DNA of 64,000 bases from Pseudomonadaceae bacterium SI-3 (GCA_004010935.1 CP026511.1:1612001-1676000), one strand, 5' to 3'; positions 54,135 through 63,514 are shown, numbered from the stretch's first letter. A program made the numbers and translations. The notes: a model not told the origin generated them from the letters alone.

Positions 54135-56879
54135 ATGAACGCCGCAATACCTGCACCCTTGCCGCTGATACCGGCGAAGCTGAACATGCCGCTGTTGCCG
54201 CGCGGTCTGTTGGCGCGGCCACGCCTTGACGAGTGGTTTCAGCGTCTTGGCGAGGTGCGGCTGGCTGTACTGCACGCACCGAGCGGTTTCGGCAAGACGA
54301 CCCTGGCGTGCCAGTGGGCAAGGGCGTTCGAGGGTCGTGTCGCCTGGTTGCAGCTGCATCCGGGCGACAATGATCCGCTGCAGCTTGGCCGCTATCTGCT
54401 TCACGCCCTCGACGCTCAGTTGGAGCATGGGTGTCCCCGCAGTCTCTTGCTGGCCGGTCAGGGCCGGGAGGCTTTCGATACGCTGCTTACGCATCTGCTG
54501 GCCGAATTGCCGGGCGAGCACGAACCGCTGCTGCTGGTACTGGATGATTTCGAAACGCTGTACACCGCAGAAGTCATCGCTGCGCTGCGCTTCTTCCTGC
54601 GCAACATGCCGAGCTGGATGACGCTATTGGTCTGCAGTCGCGGCCTGCCGGAACTGGGCGTGGCGGATCTACGGGTCAAGCATCAGCTGCTTACCGTCGA
54701 CGCTCAGCACCTGGCCTTCGAAACCGACGAAGTTCAGGCACTGCTGGATCTGGGCCTGCCGGTTTCGATCAACCGTGAGCAGATCGAGCGCTTGAACCGG
54801 CGTATCGGCGGCTGGCCGTGCGCATTGCAGCTGGTTCTGCAGGAAGTGCAGACGGGCCGTGGCATGGACCTGTTTCTGGAAAACCTGCAGCTCGGCCATC
54901 CGTATATTCGCGATTACATGCGTGAGCAGGTCGTTGCCAATCTGGGCGCAAGCACGCTGGATTTCCTCCAGGCGACCTGTCTGCTGGATCGCTTTAACGC
55001 AGCGCTGGCCGACCGACTGACTCAGGGGAGCAATGCTCGCGGGATGCTCGAGCAATTGGAGCGTAACGGGCTCTTCCTGCAGTCGCTGGATGGCCTTCGT
55101 CAGTGGTATGCCTACCACCCATTGTTCGCCACCTTTGTGCTTGGCGAACTGCGCACCCATCAGCCTCAGCGGCTATCGGATCTGCACCTGCGTGCGGCCG
55201 AAGCGCTGATGGCGGAAAACCTGCCGGAAGAGGCCGCGCGGCATGCGGTACAGGCCGGCTGCCCGACCCGCGTCGGCGAAGTGCTGGAGCGCCACGGCCG
55301 GCAGTTCTACCGTCAGGGCCGCCTTGAGCTGCTGCAGCAATGCCTGGAAACACTGCCGGAGGCGGTTATCGCCGGCTCGCCGCTGTTGACCCTGCTGCAG
55401 GCCTGGGTGTCGCAGAATTCCTACCAGTTCGATCAGGTCGAGCGCTGGTTCAAGGCCGGCGAAGAGGCCCTGCAGCAGAGCTGTTCGGAAGACGACTGGG
55501 CGCGCATCGTTGGCGAATTCAACGCCGTTCGCGCTCAGGTAGCGATGAACCGTGGTGATGAAGAGCAGGCAATCGCCCTGGCACGGGAAGCCTTGGTACG
55601 TGAGCCGTTGATCATGCGCACCTCGAAGGTTGCAGCCCTCTCGGGCCTGGCCGAGGCGCACTTCGTTCAGGGCTTGTTGCCGCAGGCGCAGAAGCAGTAT
55701 GAAGAGGCCGAACGCCGTGCCCGCGAGATTCGCGCCTCGCACCTGGTGGTGTGGAATCTCGGCCAGCTTTCTGAAATCGCCATCGCCCAGGGCTATCTAC
55801 AGAAGGCCTATTCGCTGCAGGAACGGGCGATCCAGTACGTCGAACAGGCCGACCTGCAGGCGACCCCGATCATGGAGTTCATCTACCGCGTGCGTGGTCA
55901 GGTGCTGCTTGAGTGGCACCATCTGGATGCCGCCGAGCAGTGCGCGCTGCAGGGCATCCAGATACTTGAAGACGTCGGTGACCGCTGGCTGCTGCAGTGT
56001 TACGCGCTGCTGGCCGGGATCGCCCATGCGCGCGGTCAGCAGAGCGCCTGCGCGGACTACATAGGCAAGATCCAGAGCATGCTCGCTGACGACAATTACC
56101 ATGTCGACTGGCTCGCCAATGCCCATGCGGTAATGCTCAGCTACTGGGACTCCACCCAGGACAAGACCGCGATCCAGCAATGGCTGCTGACAGCGCCAAC
56201 CCTCGAGCGCGGCCTCAATCACTTCGCCCAGTACAACGGCCGCAACCACGCGCGAGCCCACCTTTCGCTGAAGCAGCCGGACAAGGCCCTGCCGATCCTC
56301 AGGCAGCTGCAAATCGATGCGGAGCAGCACGGCTTGATCATGGACTTGAACCGCAACCACATCCTGCTTGCGCAACTGCACTGGCTGCGGGAAGAGCGTC
56401 AGCAGGCGCTGGATAACCTGCAGCTGGCGTTGACCCTGGCGAGCAGCACGGGTGCCATCGGCAGCTTTCTGCGCGTCGGTAAGCTGCTGATCGCCATGCT
56501 CAAGGCGTTGCAGCATGAGCGTCGGCTCGACGAACTCGAAGCGCAGCGCGCCGACCGGCTGATCCAACTGGCGCAACAGCAGCGCGACTTCAGCCGGGCG
56601 ATCCGCATCACCCTCGACGAAGCGGTGATTCAGGACATCATCAACCGCCCGGATGTGCCGGAGCTGATCCGCCATTCGCCGCTGACGCGCCGAGAGTGGC
56701 AGGTGCTGAGCCTGATCCACGCGGGGCAGTCCAACGAGCAGATTGCGGAACACCTGAATGTCGCGCCGACGACGATCAAAACGCACATCCGCAGTCTGTA
56801 TCAGAAGCTCAACATCACCCATCGCAACGAGGCCGTGCAGCTGGCCCGCAGCCTGCTGAGCAAAATCCAGGGCGAATAG
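54135..56879 (+). CDS. malT: MalT, ATP-dependent maltotriose-responsive activator
   Basis: The 914-residue protein has an N-terminal STAND ATPase with Walker A APSGFGKTT (48-56) and Walker B LLLVLDDF, then a winged helix and tetratricopeptide-like sensor (about 400-800), and a C-terminal LuxR-type HTH (LTRREWQVLSLIHAGQSN, VAPTTIKTHIRSLYQKL). MalT binds ATP and maltotriose and activates mal promoters. E. coli MalT has 901 residues. Here it lies 63 bases after malG in the same unit, so it should raise its own level on induction, unlike E. coli, where malT is separate. GGGAG precedes the start at 54135. Confidence 0.93.
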   Translation: MNAAIPAPLPLIPAKLNMPLLPRGLLARPRLDEWFQRLGEVRLAVLHAPSGFGKTTLACQWARAFEGRVAWLQLHPGDNDPLQLGRYLLHALDAQLEHGCPRSLLLAGQGREAFDTLLTHLLAELPGEHEPLLLVLDDFETLYTAEVIAALRFFLRNMPSWMTLLVCSRGLPELGVADLRVKHQLLTVDAQHLAFETDEVQALLDLGLPVSINREQIERLNRRIGGWPCALQLVLQEVQTGRGMDLFLENLQLGHPYIRDYMREQVVANLGASTLDFLQATCLLDRFNAALADRLTQGSNARGMLEQLERNGLFLQSLDGLRQWYAYHPLFATFVLGELRTHQPQRLSDLHLRAAEALMAENLPEEAARHAVQAGCPTRVGEVLERHGRQFYRQGRLELLQQCLETLPEAVIAGSPLLTLLQAWVSQNSYQFDQVERWFKAGEEALQQSCSEDDWARIVGEFNAVRAQVAMNRGDEEQAIALAREALVREPLIMRTSKVAALSGLAEAHFVQGLLPQAQKQYEEAERRAREIRASHLVVWNLGQLSEIAIAQGYLQKAYSLQERAIQYVEQADLQATPIMEFIYRVRGQVLLEWHHLDAAEQCALQGIQILEDVGDRWLLQCYALLAGIAHARGQQSACADYIGKIQSMLADDNYHVDWLANAHAVMLSYWDSTQDKTAIQQWLLTAPTLERGLNHFAQYNGRNHARAHLSLKQPDKALPILRQLQIDAEQHGLIMDLNRNHILLAQLHWLREERQQALDNLQLALTLASSTGAIGSFLRVGKLLIAMLKALQHERRLDELEAQRADRLIQLAQQQRDFSRAIRITLDEAVIQDIINRPDVPELIRHSPLTRREWQVLSLIHAGQSNEQIAEHLNVAPTTIKTHIRSLYQKLNITHRNEAVQLARSLLSKIQGE

Positions 56880-56956
56880 CGGGTGGCATGCGAGCGATGG
56901 CGCATCCGGCCGGTCCAAGGCCGAATGCGTCATTTTCATTTCCAGTGGAGCCTGAC

Positions 56957-57505
56957 ATGCCGATGACCGAAAAACAGAAGATGCTCGCCGGCGAACTCTA
57001 CCGGCCCGGTGACGCCGAATTGCAGGCCGATCAAGCCGCCGCCAAAGCCTGGATGGTGCGTTACAACGCTGCGCTCGGCGAAACACCGACGGTGCGCCGC
57101 GCCTTGCTGAAGGAGCTACTCGGGAACGTCGGCGAAGGCGCTGTGATCCGGCCGCCGTTTCATTGCGACTACGGCTACAACATTCACCTCGGCGACGATG
57201 TGTTCTTCAATTTCAACTGCGTGATTCTCGACGTGGTAGAGGTGCGTATCGGCAACGGCACTCAGATCGGCCCGGCTGTGCAGATTTACGCGGCGGACCA
57301 TCCTCGAAGCGCGGAAGAGCGCCGCAGCGGCCTGGAATTCGGCCGTCCGGTGGTGATTGGGGAGAACGTCTGGATTGGCGGTGGCGCGATCATCCTGCCA
57401 GGCGTAACCATCGGCGATGACGCCGTGATCGGAGCGGGCAGCGTGGTGACTCGGGATGTGGCGGCGGGGACGACAGTCGTAGGCAATCCGGCCCGTAGTC
57501 GCTGA
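56957..57505 (+). CDS. maa: Maltose O-acetyltransferase
   Basis: The 182-residue protein has a left-handed beta-helix of hexapeptide repeats (GYNIHLGDDVFFNFNCVIL, VVIGENVWIGGGAIILPGVT) and a helical start (KMLAGELYRPGDAELQADQ) as in Maa/LacA. Catalytic His lies in AADHPRS. Maa acetylates maltose and glucose, a detoxifying or overflow function. GGAG precedes the start at 56957, 77 bases after malT, consistent with the same transcript. Confidence 0.9.
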   Translation: MPMTEKQKMLAGELYRPGDAELQADQAAAKAWMVRYNAALGETPTVRRALLKELLGNVGEGAVIRPPFHCDYGYNIHLGDDVFFNFNCVILDVVEVRIGNGTQIGPAVQIYAADHPRSAEERRSGLEFGRPVVIGENVWIGGGAIILPGVTIGDDAVIGAGSVVTRDVAAGTTVVGNPARSR

Positions 57506-57518
57506 TAGACGTGAGAAT

Positions 57519-57543
57519 GGCAGCCGGCGCTGGGCCGGCTGCC
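57519..57543. terminator. Bidirectional terminator between maa and curlin-repeat gene
   Basis: GGCAGCCGGC (57519-57528) pairs with GCCGGCTGCC (57534-57543) around a 5-base loop. It lies between two convergent genes, with no T-run. Confidence 0.6.
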
Positions 57544-57551
57544 GGCACTGC

Positions 57552-58829
57552 TTACTGCTGAGTCACGGTGGCCATGTTGCCTGAGCCCATCTGAGAAACG
57601 ATTGCCGAGTCGCCCATGCCGCTCTGCATCAGCATCGCCTGGTTTCCTACGCCGCCCTGAAGCACGGTCGCCATGTTGTCCTGGCCAGCTTGCGTCAAGC
57701 TGACTTCGTTGTCCGAGCCATAGATCTGCTGGATGTCGGCCACGTTGAGGTCGCCGCCCTGCATCACGTCCACACGGTTGTTGTCGCCGTAGCTGGAACC
57801 GGTCAGCTCGTTGCCGTTGCCGCTCTGGTTGGCGGTGAGCAGGTTGTCAGAGCCGTCCTGGGCGAATTCGATCAGCTGATCGGTGCCTTCCTGAGTGACG
57901 TAAGCCTCGTTGAACTGCCCGTTCTGCTGCAGCGAAGCAGTCATCATGCTGCCGTCTTGATCGACGATGGCATAGTTGTTGTTGCCGGTCTGCTCGGTGC
58001 TGGCGGTGTTGCTATCGCCAACCTGGAAGATGTCGGCGCTGTTGGCGGTGCCGTCTTGGAAGATCGACGCGGTCTGCAGCGAGCCGCTCTGGTCGATGTA
58101 GGCTTCGTTCTGCAGTCCGTTGGACCGGATATCAGCGCTATGCTCGGCGCCTTCCTGGGTGACGGACGCGACCTGCATATCACCCTGCTGGTCGATATTA
58201 GCGACGGAGTCAGAAACGTCCATCTGATAAACAGTGGCGTCGTTGTCGTTGCCTTCCTGATTAACCACGCCGTCGTTGCGCGCGCCATTTTCCTGCCAGA
58301 CCAGCGAGACGTTGTCATTGCCGATCTGGCGTTGTTCCGAAACGCTCAGCTCGGTGTTGCTCTGGATGGATTCGGCGAAGTTGTCGCTGCCGTCCTGGTC
58401 GATGACTGCGGTGCTCAGGTCAGCTGCGGTCTGCTCGGTGTACGCAGTATTGAAACTGCCCTCCTGGTACTGGCGAGCGGTGGCGCCGGTGGAGTCGCTC
58501 TGGACAATGCTCGCATCATGGTTGTCGCCACTTTGCAGCTGGATGGCTTCGCTCTGCACGGTCGAGGACTGCACGATGTCCGCGCGGTTCAGGTCGCCAG
58601 TTTGCGTCTGCACGGCATCGGACATCGTGGCCTGAGTCTGGGTCACCATGCCGTCGTTGCTGGCGCCGGTCTGGGCCTGGTAGGAAATGTTGTCCTGACC
58701 ACCAGTCTGAGTCACTTCGACAATGTTGTCGGCACCGTTCTGATTCTGTTCTGCGCTGTTGTCTTGGGCGTGAGCCTGAGTGGCCAGAATCGCGATGATG
58801 GCGGCTGCGAGGGGCTTGCACTTGAACAT
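57552..58829 (-). CDS. Secreted curlin-repeat (amyloid-like) protein
   Basis: The 425-residue precursor has a signal peptide ending AHAQ. The mature part is about 35 repeats of about 11 residues with the pattern G-x2-N-x-A-x3-Q (for example GSDNFAESIQS, GNNNYAIVDQD, GQFNEAYVTQE, GQDNMATVLQG). Pairs of these correspond to the 22-residue curlin repeat of CsgA/CsgB. Mature residues include no Lys, Cys or Pro and only a few Arg, so it is very acidic. Curlins form cross-beta fibres in biofilm. CsgA is about 150 residues; this is nearly three times longer. No csgE, csgF or csgG is nearby. Confidence 0.9.
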   Translation of the reverse strand: MFKCKPLAAAIIAILATQAHAQDNSAEQNQNGADNIVEVTQTGGQDNISYQAQTGASNDGMVTQTQATMSDAVQTQTGDLNRADIVQSSTVQSEAIQLQSGDNHDASIVQSDSTGATARQYQEGSFNTAYTEQTAADLSTAVIDQDGSDNFAESIQSNTELSVSEQRQIGNDNVSLVWQENGARNDGVVNQEGNDNDATVYQMDVSDSVANIDQQGDMQVASVTQEGAEHSADIRSNGLQNEAYIDQSGSLQTASIFQDGTANSADIFQVGDSNTASTEQTGNNNYAIVDQDGSMMTASLQQNGQFNEAYVTQEGTDQLIEFAQDGSDNLLTANQSGNGNELTGSSYGDNNRVDVMQGGDLNVADIQQIYGSDNEVSLTQAGQDNMATVLQGGVGNQAMLMQSGMGDSAIVSQMGSGNMATVTQQ

Positions 58830-59164
58830 TTCATCTCTCCATGGATTTTGGATGCGTGTCGCTCCTGACTGGGCGGCTGCGCAGGTCTGCTGGGCGGCGG
58901 CTACTGCGGATCAGTCCTGGAACTGCATCGATCCTAAATGCCGCTCGTGACAGATAAGTGTCGATTCGCTTGTTTGTCGACATTTTTATGACGAATGACA
59001 GGGGCGGCCATATGCGACTCCCGGCAGCCCGCTCTACGCCCCCCGCTCAGGCCACCTCTACGCCCGAGCCATACGCCTCGGTATTACGCTGCCGGGAGGA
59101 TGTTGCGGCGGGATGACGCACCTAGAGTGGCGGCGTGTTCCCCCAAACATCGAAGGTTGGTTGT
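58830..59164. promoter_or_regulatory. Curlin gene-aglA control region with MalT-like boxes
   Basis: CGGGAGGATG at 59093-59102 and CGGGATGACG at 59109-59118 each match the MalT consensus at 8 of 10 positions, in direct orientation with a 16-base period, 47-72 bases before aglA. On the other side, the curlin gene's upstream stretch is more AT-rich (58970-58990, with a TGTCGACA palindrome). No gene in this region. Confidence 0.5.
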
Positions 59165-60784
59165 ATGAATCGCAATGACTGGTGGCGCGGCGGCGTCATA
59201 TATCAGGTTTACCCGCGCAGCTTTTTCGACAGCAACGGCGACGGGGTCGGCGATCTGCTCGGTGTGGTCGAGAAGATCGACTACATCGCCAGCCTCAACG
59301 TCGATGCCATCTGGCTGTCGCCGTTCTTCACCTCGCCCATGAAGGACTTCGGCTATGACGTGTCCGATTACCGCGGCGTAGATCCGCTGTTCGGCACGCT
59401 GGAAGACTTCAAACAGGTCATCGACGTTGCTCATGCGCGTGGCATTCGCATCCTCATCGATCAGGTACTCAATCACTCGTCCGATCAGCACGCCTGGTTC
59501 AAGGAAAGCCGCTCGAGCCGCGACAACGACAAAGCCGACTGGTACGTCTGGGCCGATCCGAAAGATGACGGCACCGTGCCCAACAATTGGCTGTCGGTCT
59601 TCGGCGGTGCCGCCTGGACCTGGGACAGCCGCCGCAAGCAGTACTACCTGCACAACTTCCTCTCCAGCCAGCCGGACCTCAACTTCCATTGTGAAGCGGT
59701 GCAGCAACAGCTGCTCGAGGACATGGAGTTCTGGTTGAAACTCGGCGTTGACGGCTTCCGTCTGGACGCGGCGAACTTCTATTTCCACGACCGTGAACTG
59801 CGGGACAACCCGCCGAACCATGACATTCGCGAAGGCAGCATCGGCGTTCGCGCCGACAATCCTTATGCCTTCCAGAAGCACGTGTACGACAAGACCCAGC
59901 CGGAAAACCTCGACTTCCTGCGGCGTATTCGCCAGTTGCTGGAACGCTATCCGGGCAGCGCCACGGTGGCCGAAATCGGTTGCGACCATTCGTTGAGCAC
60001 CATGGCCGCTTACACGGGAGGCAGCGACACGCTGCACATGGCGTACTCCTTCGATTTGCTGACCGAACAGTGCAGCCCGGGTTTTCTGCGGCACACCATC
60101 GACTGCGTGGAACGCGAGTTGGTAGACGGCTGGCCGTGCTGGTCCATCGGCAACCACGATGTGGTGCGGGTCATGAGCCGCTGGGCGCTCGCCAATCAGC
60201 CGGATCTGGCGCGCGGCCGCATGTTCATGGCGATGCTACTGACCATGCGCGGCAGCGTGTGCCTTTATCAGGGCGAGGAGCTGGGGCTGGATGAGGCCGA
60301 GCTGCAGTTCGAGCAACTGGTCGATCCTTACGGCATTCGCTTCTGGCCAGAATTCAAGGGCCGCGACGGTTGCCGCACGCCGATGCCCTGGCATGATCAG
60401 GACCTGCACGGTGGCTTCAGCCGAGAGCAGCCCTGGTTGCCGATGGCCGATCGTCACTTGCCAATGTCAGTGGCCGCCCAGGAGCAGGACCCGAATTCGA
60501 TGCTCAACATCTATCGCCGGTTTCTTGCATGGCGTCAGGACCAGCGCTTGTTGATCGAAGGCAGTATGCGCACCGTTTACCATGACGATGCGCTGCTGGT
60601 GTACGAGCGCCGCCTGGACGATGAGGTTTGGGTATGTCTGTTCAATATGGGCGATAGCGCACGGCACTTTGATCTGTCGGCTCCGGTCGAAGGCCTCGAC
60701 GTGCCCTCGGCATCAGCCGTTTTCGAGGGGCACGGCGTACATTTGCCGGCGCATGGATTCGGATTTGCGCGCCGGCTTGGCTGA
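59165..60784 (+). CDS. aglA: Cytoplasmic alpha-glucosidase (GH13)
   Basis: The 539-residue enzyme has no signal peptide and starts NRNDWWRGGVIYQVYPRSFFD, the oligo-1,6-glucosidase/alpha-glucosidase pattern. GH13 regions: GIRILIDQVLNHSS (I), GVDGFRLDAANFYF with nucleophile Asp (II), TVAEIGCDH with Glu (III) and SIGNHDVVR with Asp (IV). QPDLNFHCEAVQQ supports the bacterial alpha-glucosidase group. It would hydrolyse imported maltodextrins. AAGG lies upstream of the ATG at 59165. malK follows after 105 bases. Confidence 0.93.
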   Translation: MNRNDWWRGGVIYQVYPRSFFDSNGDGVGDLLGVVEKIDYIASLNVDAIWLSPFFTSPMKDFGYDVSDYRGVDPLFGTLEDFKQVIDVAHARGIRILIDQVLNHSSDQHAWFKESRSSRDNDKADWYVWADPKDDGTVPNNWLSVFGGAAWTWDSRRKQYYLHNFLSSQPDLNFHCEAVQQQLLEDMEFWLKLGVDGFRLDAANFYFHDRELRDNPPNHDIREGSIGVRADNPYAFQKHVYDKTQPENLDFLRRIRQLLERYPGSATVAEIGCDHSLSTMAAYTGGSDTLHMAYSFDLLTEQCSPGFLRHTIDCVERELVDGWPCWSIGNHDVVRVMSRWALANQPDLARGRMFMAMLLTMRGSVCLYQGEELGLDEAELQFEQLVDPYGIRFWPEFKGRDGCRTPMPWHDQDLHGGFSREQPWLPMADRHLPMSVAAQEQDPNSMLNIYRRFLAWRQDQRLLIEGSMRTVYHDDALLVYERRLDDEVWVCLFNMGDSARHFDLSAPVEGLDVPSASAVFEGHGVHLPAHGFGFARRLG

Positions 60785-60791
60785 GCGAGTC

Positions 60792-60822
60792 GGTTGAGAC
60801 GGGCATCTGGTCCGTCTCAACC
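60792..60822 (+). terminator. Hairpin between aglA and malK
   Basis: GGTTGAGACGG (60792-60802) pairs perfectly with CCGTCTCAACC (60812-60822) around a 9-base loop. No T-run follows, so it may attenuate or process the aglA-malK message rather than end it. Confidence 0.5.
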
Positions 60823-60889
60823 GGGTTGCTGTCGCCCGTTTCGCTTGCCGCGATGCGTCGTGGCGGCTGTTTGAAGGAGAACAACAATA

Positions 60890-62005
60890 ATGGCCAGCGT
60901 AACCCTGCGGAATATCTGCAAGAGCTTTGATGACGTCCCTATCACCCGCAATATCGATCTGGATATTGCTGACGGCGAATTTGTGGTGTTCGTGGGCCCG
61001 TCCGGTTGTGGCAAGTCGACACTGTTGCGACTGATTGCCGGGTTGGAAGACATCACGGACGGGGAGCTGCGCATCGATGGCGAGCGGGTCAATGAGCTGC
61101 CGCCTATGGATCGTTCAGTGGGCATGGTGTTCCAGTCCTATGCGCTCTACCCGCATATGAATGTCGCGGAAAACATGGCGTTCGGTCTGAAGCTGGCGAA
61201 GATCGACAAGGCCGAAATCAAGCGTCGCGTCGACTCGGTGGCGAAAATTCTTCAGCTCGATCAGATGCTTGATCGCAAACCCAAGGATCTGTCCGGCGGC
61301 CAGCGCCAGCGCGTCGCCATCGGCCGGACCATGGTGCGGGAACCGAAGGTATTTCTGTTCGACGAGCCGTTGTCGAACCTCGATGCCTTTCTCCGCGTGC
61401 AGATGCGTATTGAGATCTCGCGCCTGCATCAGCGACTGCAGTCCACGATGATCTATGTCACGCACGATCAGGTCGAAGCCATGACGCTGGCGGACAAGAT
61501 CGTCGTGCTCAACGCCGGCCGCATCGCTCAGGTCGGGCCGCCGCTGGAGCTGTATCACTACCCGAAAAACCAGTTCGTAGCGGGCTTCATCGGCTCACCG
61601 CAAATGAATTTCCTGCCGGTAAAGGTGATACGCGCCGATGCGGAGTCGGTGGAGGTCGCGATGCCAGGGGGCAGCGCGTTACGGCTACCGGTCGATGGCA
61701 GTCAGGTTGCTCCAGGCGATGCCCTGACCTTGGGTGTTCGGCCAGAACATTTCGTTGACTCCGAGCAGGCTGATTTCGTCTTCCATGGCGAAATTGCAGT
61801 GGCCGAGCGCCTCGGCGACCACAATCTGCTGCATCTGAACTTCGAAGGCGTGGACGAGATGGTGGCGGTTGCCAGTGACGGTAACCGCCGCGTGGCGGTA
61901 GGTCAGGCCTACGCAACGGGGCTGTTGGCCAACAAATGCCACCTGTTCCGGGCCGATGGCCAGGCTTGTGACCGGCACTATCGGGAGCCGGCACTGTTCG
62001 GCTGA
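60890..62005 (+). CDS. malK: Maltose ABC transporter ATPase MalK
   Basis: The 371-residue protein has Walker [10 protein letters not shown] (36-44), Q-loop [12 protein letters not shown], signature LSGGQRQR, Walker [13 protein letters not shown] and switch His in YVTHDQ. The C-terminal regulatory domain (about 240-371, [19 protein letters not shown]) is typical of MalK/UgpC. It powers MalFG and in E. coli also inhibits MalT. GAAGGAG precedes the ATG. It is distant from malEFG, unlike in E. coli, where malK is next to malEFG's divergent side. Confidence 0.94.
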   Translation: MASVTLRNICKSFDDVPITRNIDLDIADGEFVVFVGPSGCGKSTLLRLIAGLEDITDGELRIDGERVNELPPMDRSVGMVFQSYALYPHMNVAENMAFGLKLAKIDKAEIKRRVDSVAKILQLDQMLDRKPKDLSGGQRQRVAIGRTMVREPKVFLFDEPLSNLDAFLRVQMRIEISRLHQRLQSTMIYVTHDQVEAMTLADKIVVLNAGRIAQVGPPLELYHYPKNQFVAGFIGSPQMNFLPVKVIRADAESVEVAMPGGSALRLPVDGSQVAPGDALTLGVRPEHFVDSEQADFVFHGEIAVAERLGDHNLLHLNFEGVDEMVAVASDGNRRVAVGQAYATGLLANKCHLFRADGQACDRHYREPALFG

Positions 62006-62030
62006 GCGCGGTATTTAGCTAATGCACATG

Positions 62031-62053
62031 ACAGCTGGCGGTCGGCCAGCTGT
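62031..62053. terminator. Terminator hairpin between malK and gdx
   Basis: ACAGCTGGC (62031-62039) pairs perfectly with GCCAGCTGT (62045-62053) around a 5-base loop between the convergent malK and gdx genes. No clear T-run. Confidence 0.65.
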
Positions 62054-62062
62054 CATGCTGCT

Positions 62063-62377
62063 TCAATGACTGAGCTTCAGGCCAAGCAGCCCGGTGCAAA
62101 TCAATAGCACGCTGCCGAGGCGAAACAGGCTCATCGATTCCCCGAACAGGATGATGCCGGCGATCACCGTTCCCACTGCACCGACTCCAGTCCAGACGGC
62201 GTAGGCGGTGCCCAGCGGCAAATCCTTCATGGCAAGCCCCAGCAGGCCCAGGCTGGCGGCCATCGCAGCGACAGTAAGCAATGTGGGAAGAGGGCGGGTG
62301 AATCCCTCGGTGAACTTCAGCCCAACGGCCCAGCCAATCTCGAACAGACCGGCAAAAAACAGAATGACCCAGGACAT
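62063..62377 (-). CDS. gdx: Guanidinium exporter Gdx (SugE subclass of SMR family)
   Basis: The 104-residue protein has four membrane helices and starts [22 protein letters not shown], with the essential Glu13. [20 protein letters not shown] is the SugE/Gdx signature. Gdx exchanges guanidinium for protons. GAGG precedes the ATG at 62377. Upstream lies a guanidine-II riboswitch, which supports this role over a general multidrug one. Confidence 0.93.
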   Translation of the reverse strand: MSWVILFFAGLFEIGWAVGLKFTEGFTRPLPTLLTVAAMAASLGLLGLAMKDLPLGTAYAVWTGVGAVGTVIAGIILFGESMSLFRLGSVLLICTGLLGLKLSH

Positions 62378-62401
62378 ACGCACCTCGACAGGACGGTAAT
62401 C

Positions 62402-62450
62402 AGGTGGGGCCGTCCCCGGTGAGTGTGTACAGCCTGAGGTCGTCCTCAGC
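62402..62450 (-). ncRNA. Guanidine-II (mini-ykkC) riboswitch
   Basis: Two short hairpins on the minus strand carry the ACGR loops that define this riboswitch: TGAGG-ACGA-CCTCA (62448-62435) and GGGG-ACGG-CCCC (62417-62406), with a 17-base linker. The second stem ends about 28 bases before the gdx start, and guanidine binding is expected to expose the ribosome site. Loops, spacing and the gene that follows all agree with the class. Confidence 0.9.
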
Positions 62451-62472
62451 GGGCGTTATTGTCCACAGCGAG

Positions 62473-62499
62473 CCGGTCCGGGCAAGAGCGCCGGACCGG
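62473..62499 (-). terminator. Hairpin at the end of the BASS symporter gene
   Basis: CCGGTCCG (62473-62480) pairs with CGGACCGG (62492-62499) around an 11-base loop, beginning 8 bases after the stop of the BASS gene. GC-rich, without a T-run; it may end that transcript before the riboswitch. Confidence 0.5.
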
Positions 62500-62507
62500 C
62501 GGCCGCG

Positions 62508-63452
62508 TCAGCCCGCGTCCGGGCCGTCGTCTTTCATCCTCCGATAGACCGTCGCCAGCAGTGCACCGGACAGGTTGTGCCAGACGCTGAACAGCGCGCT
62601 GGGCACTGCTGCAAGTGGTGAGAAGTGCGCACTGGCCAGAGCTGCACCGAGGCCCGAGTTCTGCATGCCTACTTCGATCGAAAGGGTTTTGCGCTGCGCC
62701 AGAGGCAGGCCGAACAGTCGTCCGACCAGGTAGCCGATGCCGAGGCCAAGGCTGTTGTGCAGCACCACGACCGCCATGATCAACAAACCAGACTCGGCGA
62801 TCTTCGCCTGGCTGGCGGCAACCACGGCGGCGACGATGATCACGATGCTGACTACCGAAACCAGCGGCAGGATATCGACAACCTGATGCACCCGGTTGCC
62901 CAGCAAACGGCGTGCGATCAGGCCAAGAGCAATAGGCAGTAGAACAATCTGCACGATGGACATGAACAGCGCGCCAAAGTTGACCGGCAGCCAGGCCGAT
63001 GCCAGCAGCCAGATCAAAGCAGGCGTTACCAACGGGGCGAGCAGTGTAGTCACGGCGGTGATTGCGACTGACAGCGCGACGTCACCGCGGGAAAACCAGG
63101 CGATCACGTTCGAGGCGGTACCCCCCGGACAGCAGCCGACGAGAATCACGCCGACAGCGATTTCCGCCGGCAAGCCCAGCAATGTGCAGAGTGCCCAGGC
63201 GAGAGCTGGCATGATCAGAAATTGCGCGCCGACACCCAGCGCGACCCAGAGTGGACGTCGGGCAACTTCAGCGAAATCGGCGGCTTTCAGTGTTAGGCCC
63301 ATGCCGAACATGATCAGCCCCAGCAGGGGCACGATCCAGGCGGTGGCGGGCAGGAACCAGCTGGGCTGGAAGAAGGCAAGAACGGCGAACAGCAGGACCC
63401 AGAGGGCGAAGGTATTGCCGACAAAGCGGCTGAGGGAGGCGAGGGCGCGCAT
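62508..63452 (-). CDS. Bile acid:sodium symporter (BASS) family transporter
   Basis: The 314-residue membrane protein has about ten segments. Family phrases are LGLIMFGMGLTLKAADF, VGVILVGCCPGGTASNVIAWFSRGDVALSV cut as GCCPGGTASNVIAWF, and EVGMQNSGLGAALASAHF with the sodium-site Glu and Gln-Asn. Members carry organic anions such as pantoate, pyruvate or bile acids with sodium; the substrate here is unknown. It is a single gene between gdx and rdgC. Confidence 0.92.
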   Translation of the reverse strand: MRALASLSRFVGNTFALWVLLFAVLAFFQPSWFLPATAWIVPLLGLIMFGMGLTLKAADFAEVARRPLWVALGVGAQFLIMPALAWALCTLLGLPAEIAVGVILVGCCPGGTASNVIAWFSRGDVALSVAITAVTTLLAPLVTPALIWLLASAWLPVNFGALFMSIVQIVLLPIALGLIARRLLGNRVHQVVDILPLVSVVSIVIIVAAVVAASQAKIAESGLLIMAVVVLHNSLGLGIGYLVGRLFGLPLAQRKTLSIEVGMQNSGLGAALASAHFSPLAAVPSALFSVWHNLSGALLATVYRRMKDDGPDAG

Positions 63453-63514
63453 CGGACTTACCTTGTAGTTATGGAAGGAGCGCCGTCAGCATCAACTGCC
63501 GGCGCTGAGGCAGT

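Noticed and set aside
55797..57086. A 429-codon leftward frame across the malT/maa boundary
   Set aside because: It crosses two solid plus-strand genes and lacks a start signal.
57690..58868. A 392-codon open frame antisense to the curlin-repeat gene
   Set aside because: It arises from the repetitive codon pattern of the real gene; it has no ribosome site and its product is a Val/Ala/Leu-rich repeat without protein-like features.
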